10,802 nucleotides of DNA, taken from assembly GCA_025201865.1 (NCBI GenBank), contig MU602875.1:27460-38261 (forward strand), written 5' to 3'. Positions 7,142-10,802 of this stretch are shown one piece after another. This stretch comes from Ramicandelaber brevisporus (Eukaryota > Kickxellomycota > Ramicandelaberales > Ramicandelaberaceae). The translations under genes were made by a program, and so were the position numbers. Position 1 is the stretch's first letter. Every line of letters starts with the position of its first letter. Below the pieces are notes generated by a model. That model made no database searches and was not told where the DNA came from. It saw nothing but the letters and a program-made list of their open reading frames with translations.

Positions 7142-7630
7142 ATGTCCGAGAAGACTGCCCTCGCCGCCGCCAACCTGCCCCGCGACGCCGACCAGAGCTA
7201 CGTGCAGCCGCCGGCAGAGCCGTATCCGTTCGACGCTGCGTCGGTGTCGCCGTCGGCGCCGCGCGAGTCCATCGCCATGACGCCGAGCAGCTCGCAGCTC
7301 TACCTTCCGCAGGCGCCGGCGTACTCTGCGCTGCCGAGCGCCGAGACGTACAACGCGCCGCGCGGATTCCGCTTCAAGCCGCCGCCGCCGGAGCGCAAGG
7401 TGCCGATGCTGCCGTGCCCCAAGTGCGGCGAGGTGATGCCGGCCGTGGTGCAGGACAAGATCAGCGGCACGACCGTGGTGGCGTCGGTCGGCGCGTTCTT
7501 CACGTTCCCGCCGCTGTTCTGGGTGCCGTTTGTGGTCAAGCCGCTGAAGGACGACGTGTTCAAGTGCATTGCGTGCGAGGCGGAAATCGGCCGCGTGCGA
7601 GCGTATCGCAAGATCTTCCGCATGAAGTGA
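7142..7630 (+). CDS. LITAF-domain-like zinc-binding membrane-associated protein
   Basis: A 162-residue protein. The N-terminal 85 residues are rich in Pro, Ala, Ser and Tyr and include a PSAP motif (37-40). The C-terminal half follows the LITAF plan: a CPKC pair (92-95), a hydrophobic stretch (111-132, VVASVGAFFTFPPLFWVPFVV), then a second pair in FKCIAC (140-145) followed by EAEIGRVRAYRK. In LITAF-family proteins the two Cys pairs bind one zinc and the hydrophobic part sits as a hairpin in the cytosolic face of endosomal or lysosomal membranes; P(S/T)AP and PPxY motifs in their N-termini recruit TSG101 and NEDD4-type ligases. PSAP is present here, PPxY is not. The usual His before the second pair (HxCPxC) is replaced by FKCIAC. 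The start is the first ATG after a 514-base ATG-free leader, in context CAGCAATGTC. Codons almost all end in G or C, suggesting high expression or a GC-rich compartment. Confidence 0.85.
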   Translation: MSEKTALAAANLPRDADQSYVQPPAEPYPFDAASVSPSAPRESIAMTPSSSQLYLPQAPAYSALPSAETYNAPRGFRFKPPPPERKVPMLPCPKCGEVMPAVVQDKISGTTVVASVGAFFTFPPLFWVPFVVKPLKDDVFKCIACEAEIGRVRAYRKIFRMK

Positions 7631-7650
7631 GCGCGCGCGCGGCAATCGAG

Positions 7651-7678
7651 CCGTGTGCCGTGTGCCGTGTGCCGTGTG
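7651..7678 (+). repeat. 7-bp tandem repeat CCGTGTG, four units
   Basis: Four perfect CCGTGTG units just downstream of the LITAF-like stop codon. Confidence 0.9.
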
Positions 7679-7772
7679 CCTTGGCTGCGGCACTGGTCGG
7701 CGTGGAGTGTGCCGGTGTTTGTCGCTACGTTCCTTGTTGGCGCTAGTCCATTCACTTTTCGTGTTGCCTTTC

Positions 7773-7835
7773 TATTCTCTATTTCCTATTCTCTATTCTC
7801 TATTCTCTATTCTCTATTCTCTGTTCTCTATTCCC
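7773..7835 (+). repeat. 7-bp tandem repeat TATTCTC, nine units
   Basis: Nine consecutive 7-base units; six are exact TATTCTC and the others are TATTTCC, TGTTCTC and TATTCCC. All-pyrimidine except for the A (or G). Related CTCTATTCTC words recur at 7925-7955. Confidence 0.95.
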
Positions 7836-8035
7836 TGTTGACTTTTCGTGTTGTGTTTCGTGTTTCGTGTTTACGCTTCGTGTTTACGCTTCGTGTTTCC
7901 GTAACTCTCTGCTCTTTTTCGTGTTTCTCTATTCTCTGCTCTCTGTTCCCTATTCTCGACTCTCGTTTCCATTCCTGCCTCTCTTCGGTCCATTCACGTT
8001 CGTGCCAGTGCGTCTTCTCCCCTTGCAGCCGCGGC

Positions 8036-8152
8036 ATGCACTCCTGCAGAATACGTCTCCTACACCTCCTGCATCTCCTACACTTCCTGCACCTCCCTTG
8101 CGTTCTCCGTCGTTGTATCATTCAATCAATCAACCACTCATTAAATCACTAA
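8036..8152 (+). promoter_or_regulatory. upstream ORF of the USP-like gene
   Basis: The only ATG in the leader opens a 38-codon frame ending at TAA 8150-8152, 55 bases before the main start. It crosses the 9-bp repeat, so the peptide has a repeating Leu-Leu-His core. If it is in the mRNA it could dampen translation of the main frame. It may be chance, or removed by splicing at the CAG before 8202. Confidence 0.3.
8057..8101 (+). repeat. 9-bp tandem repeat, five units
   Basis: CTCCTACAC, CTCCTGCAT, CTCCTACAC, TTCCTGCAC and CTCCCTTGC in a row, in the leader of the USP-like gene. Confidence 0.85.
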
Positions 8153-8207
8153 ATCAATCGCTCAATCACGTTCCCGTTTGAACTTCACTTTCAACCCGCA
8201 GCTAGAA

Positions 8208-10072
8208 ATGATGCCGCTCGAGGGCATGGTGCCGACGTCGACGGCGCGCGTGGTGCTGCTCACGGCGTCGGCCGCGCTGGCGTCGGTGTCGTATCCGCTG
8301 GCCGCCACCGGCATCAACACCTGGGGGAACGAGGAGGCGCTGCGGCCGCACGGCGACTTGGCTGAGCTTGCCGCCAGCCAGCAGCAGCAGCAGCAGCAAA
8401 AGCAGCAACAGGAAAAAGAACAGCAAAGGCAGCAACAGCAGCAACACGAACAGCAGCAACGGCAGCAACGACATCAACACCAACAGCGTCAGCAGCAGAA
8501 GCAGAAGTCGTCATTACTGAATCGGCCAGGCGGACGCTTCGCCAGGCTGAAGCAGCTTGCAGCCGCTCTCGTCAGCTCAAAGCAGAAACACGCTGCTCGC
8601 AGTGCACCGCCATTGACAAGCACACTGACTGACAGACTGGCAGATAGACTAGCAGTGGAGCAAGATGCTCTCGCGCTGGACTGCTCGAATGCTGCGGCGC
8701 TGGTTCTCCATGCACTGGCATCCGTGCCGGCATTTGCAGCGAGCGTGAACGAGCTGGATGTGGACGACCTGGCTGCCGATCCGAAGACTCTCCGCACGCT
8801 GCACTCTGTTCTGCATATCGTGCGGAAGCTGGCACTCGGTGACAGTGCAGATAGAACGAGTAAAAGTATCAACAATGGCACGAGTAGAAGCATCAACAAC
8901 AGCAGCAGAGGCAGTAACAACACAAATGACAGTGCTGCTCATACTCATGGTTTGCTGCTCTCGCGCTTCTCCGAAACACTTGGGCAGCCAGCCGATGCAC
9001 CTGCCGCGCTGCAGTCGATTCTCGGCTTGTTTGCGGCTGCGACAGTGAAGCAGTCAACCCGCGCTGCATCGCGCAACACGCTCGTCCGGACTCTCAGCAG
9101 CATCGTCGGCCGTTTCAAGCCACAGTCGATGTCATCAGTATCACCAACATCGTCGATATCACCGACTTCGCTGGCATCACCAGTCTCATCATCTTCACCA
9201 TCTTCACCAGCTTCGCTAGCATCCTCATCGGCGCTGCGAGCCGTCAACAGCATGTTCAACGTCACGGTTGCGACAGTGGCGACATGCACAGCGTGCGGGT
9301 TCAGTCCTCCAGCCGTCTACAGCTCAGCCAAGATGCTCGTGCTGCCGCCACCACCGTCGCCACACTGCACGAATCCCCTTTCGGTGCTGAGCGGCCAGCA
9401 GTCATCGGTCGACCGTATCTGCCAGCGCTGCAGCATTGCGGCGACCATTGTCCAGATCGACACGCAGCTGGGTGAGCTGCGCGGCCAGCGAGCATCCCTC
9501 GTCTCCAGCATCCACCGCCGCAGCAGCACTCGGACCACCGCCTCGGCGCTCACTGCTAGCCAGAAGCAGACACTGGCCGACGTCGAGGCGCGGATTGTCC
9601 CGCGAGAGGCTCGACGGCATGCGCTGGAGCGGCTGGCAGCGTCGACTGCGCTGGCTCCAAGCATCGATGCCGGCGCGGTGCGCGATGTCGTCCAAGTCCG
9701 GCGACGATTTGCAGTCAGGCAGCAGCTGGCCGCTGTTCCACGCGTGCTCGTTCTGCAGTTTACTGGTGGTAGTAGTAGTGGTGGTGGTGGTGGCAGTGCA
9801 CTTGAGCACCAAGCGAGCACGCTGCAGCTGTCACGAGCACTGCAGTCGCCAGTGGCCAGCAACATCTCGTCCCAGGCAACTCTGGCAACTCTGGCCATAC
9901 GCAGCGAGTCGTGTGGTGAATTGTGCGGCGAGTTGTGCAGTAAGTCAAGCCGTGATAAGTCAAGCTGTGAAAAGTCAAGCCGCGACGAGTCCAGCCGCGA
10001 CGAGGCGGTTGACTGTGCCGGCTGTGCTGGCAAAGTGCGCGCACACATTCAGAGTGACCATGCAGGTTGTGC

Positions 10073-10105
<33 letters not shown>

Positions 10106-10394
10106 GCACATTGCGCTGCCGGAAACAATCAACATCCAGCTGCTCCAATCTGTTCGTGCAAAGCCGCTGCTGTATCGGCTCAGCGCAGCCATCATCAAAG
10201 GCGGACATGGACACGAAGATGGAAATGGGCACGGACACGGCCAATCGGTGATTCGACGCCTGCAGCGCGGCGAGCGAGCACAGTGGGTCCGCATCACCGC
10301 TGATGGCATTGCTGAGACCGGCGCGCCGTCCGCTGCTCCGCCAAACGGCTGCGTCGTCATGGCGTTCTACTCGCCGATATCGAAGCACGCATAG
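8208..10394 (+). CDS. ubiquitin-specific protease (USP)-like protein, possibly inactive
   Basis: A 728-residue protein starting at ATG 8208; ten codons more upstream are open only from a TTG. Residues 15-36 form a weak hydrophobic segment that could be a membrane anchor, as in USP30 and Ubp1. Residues 58-101 are Gln-rich. DCSNAAALVLHALASVPAF (158-176) matches the helix after the catalytic Cys of USPs (VLQALAS-P-F), but the Cys in N-x-G-N-T-C is replaced by Asn161, and C159 is two residues too early. CTAC (360-363) and CQRC (405-408) fit the two CxxC pairs of the USP zinc ribbon. VPRVLVLQF (510-518) matches the P-x-V-L-x-L-x-x-F strand. Near the end, YRLSAAII, GHGQSVIRR (676-684) and WVRITADG (693-700) fit the His box and following strands, with GHY changed to GHG; H677 is the candidate catalytic His. 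Low-complexity inserts split the core: a Ser/Pro/Thr stretch (about 306-343), GGSSSGGGGGS (520s), SSRDE repeats (about 569-605) and ten Gln (623-632). Catalysis is doubtful; a ubiquitin-binding or scaffold role is possible. Confidence 0.75.
8379..8510 (+). repeat. CAG/CAA-rich tract encoding a Gln-rich segment
   Basis: Begins with seven CAG codons and continues as mixed CAG, CAA, AAG and CAC codons, giving a Gln-rich stretch with Lys, Glu, Arg and His. It lies between the N-terminal hydrophobic segment and the first USP-like helix. Confidence 0.9.
10074..10103 (+). repeat. (CAG)10 run encoding ten Gln
   Basis: Ten perfect CAG codons inside the C-terminal part of the USP-like core, just before the PHIALPETINIQLL strand. 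Confidence 0.95.
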
Positions 10395-10597
10395 CTCGCA
10401 GCTAGCCAGTATATCATCAACTAGTAGATAGATAGACGAACTCACTGACTCGTTGACTGACACATTGTTGTTGATTGATTAAACACATTTTGAAAAGGAA
10501 ATCGCAGATATACATAGGAAAGAGTGGCGCAGAGTTGATGCCGCGGATATTCACAGGCGGACGAGCAAGACAAGCGGCGGCTGCACCGGCGGCTGTA
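10395..10597. other. space between convergent genes
   Basis: A 203-base gap between the USP-like stop and the stop of the minus-strand gene at the right edge. It is AT-richer than its flanks, with TAGATAGATAG and GACTCGTTGACTGA words, and must hold both 3' ends. Confidence 0.6.
10478..10483 (+). terminator. candidate poly(A) signal ATTAAA of the USP-like gene
   Basis: ATTAAA 84 bases after the stop codon, followed by CACATTTTGAAAAGG. ATTAAA is the most common variant of the AATAAA hexamer. Confidence 0.35.
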
Positions 10598-10802
10598 TCA
10601 GTGGCTGCCGTGGCCGCAGTCGCTGCCGTGCGAGGCGTGCAGCGCAGCAGGCGAGTTGTGCAGATGCGAGAAGATCAGCGGCTGCACAAGCTGGATGCAT
10701 GCGGCGCAGCAGATCAGCTCGAACAGCGCAATGCGGAACTGCAGCGGCGCCGTCTCGAGCAGCTCCTTGGCGTCGGCGCAGCACTTGGACAGCGGCAGCG
10801 AC
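10598..10802 (-). CDS. 3' end of an unidentified gene, possibly a membrane protein
   Basis: The minus frame whose first complete codon starts at 10801 is open for 67 codons to TGA at 10598-10600 and continues past the window edge. I prefer it to the overlapping 77-codon minus frame at 10551-10784, because its codons nearly all end in G or C (TCG CTG CCG CTG TCC AAG), as in the CAP- and LITAF-like genes, while the other frame gives an Arg/Ala-rich shadow. It encodes an amphipathic part (AKELLETAPLQFRIALFELI), a Cys-rich hydrophobic stretch (CCAACIQLVQPLIF) and a His/Gly/Ser-rich tail. The hydrophobic stretch of about 24 residues could be a membrane segment. No family is recognised; it is convergent with the USP-like gene. 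Confidence 0.6.
   Translation of the reverse strand, partial: SLPLSKCCADAKELLETAPLQFRIALFELICCAACIQLVQPLIFSHLHNSPAALHASHGSDCGHGSH

Larger units (their letters stand above)
7631..8207 (+). promoter_or_regulatory. intergenic region and pyrimidine-rich leader of the USP-like gene
   Basis: This 577-base space holds the 3' side of the LITAF-like gene and the 5' side of the USP-like gene. It contains 7-bp repeats (7651-7678 and 7773-7835), TTCGTGTTTACGC words (7848-7900), 9-bp units (8057-8101) and TCAATCAA-type words (8121-8168). The + strand is mostly C and T with few Gs. Only one ATG (8036) occurs between the LITAF-like stop and the USP-like start. Two polypyrimidine-CAG tracts, ending near 8028 and at 8201, look like splice acceptors, but I find no convincing donor or branch point. 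No clear TATA box. Confidence 0.45.

Noticed and set aside
8178-8207. Ten-codon upstream extension of the USP-like frame
   Set aside because: It starts at TTG; the first ATG is 8208.
1-10802. CRISPR array or mobile element
   Set aside because: The repeats are head-to-tail satellites without spacers. No terminal inverted repeats, target-site duplications, reverse transcriptase or transposase motifs were seen.

Overview
The window is eukaryotic nuclear DNA, most likely from a fungus or another single-celled opisthokont relative. The protein families are eukaryotic: a J-domain-like membrane protein, a secreted CAP/SCP protein, a LITAF-like zinc protein and a USP-type deubiquitinase relative. 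There are no operons or Shine-Dalgarno starts. Intergenic spaces are long and full of simple repeats, and the proteins carry poly-Gln and poly-Ser runs. No intron is needed to read the four complete genes. The species cannot be named from the sequence.

Layout, left to right. 1-567 is AT-rich with no firm gene. 568-1737 (-) is a polytopic membrane protein with a J-like domain lacking the HPD motif. 1738-3200 is intergenic with several short tandem repeats and one unassigned reading frame. 3201-3935 (-) is a secreted CAP-like protein. 3936-7141 is a 3.2 kb divergent intergenic region. 7142-7630 (+) is a LITAF-domain-like protein. 7631-8207 is a repeat-rich, pyrimidine-rich leader. 8208-10394 (+) is a large USP-like protein with low-complexity inserts and no canonical catalytic Cys box. 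10395-10597 is the space between convergent genes. 10598-10802 (-) is the 3' end of an unidentified gene, recognised by reading frame and codon use.

The most interesting pattern lies between the genes. Each of the four visible start codons is preceded by a leader that is poor in G on the gene's sense strand, is built from its own short tandem repeat, and has few or no ATG triplets. The extreme cases are the CAP gene (no sense-strand ATG over 1,218 bases, with a TATAAA near the far end) and the LITAF-like gene (none over 514 bases, with TATAAT just before the ATG-free stretch). The strand bias reverses inside the 3936-7141 divergent region, as expected if it follows transcription. I infer long, unstructured, scanning-friendly 5' leaders, or a transcription-linked mutational bias that produces them.

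No shared pathway is evident. LITAF-like and USP-like proteins both touch ubiquitin and endosome biology in other eukaryotes, but adjacency in a eukaryote is weak evidence for a joint role.
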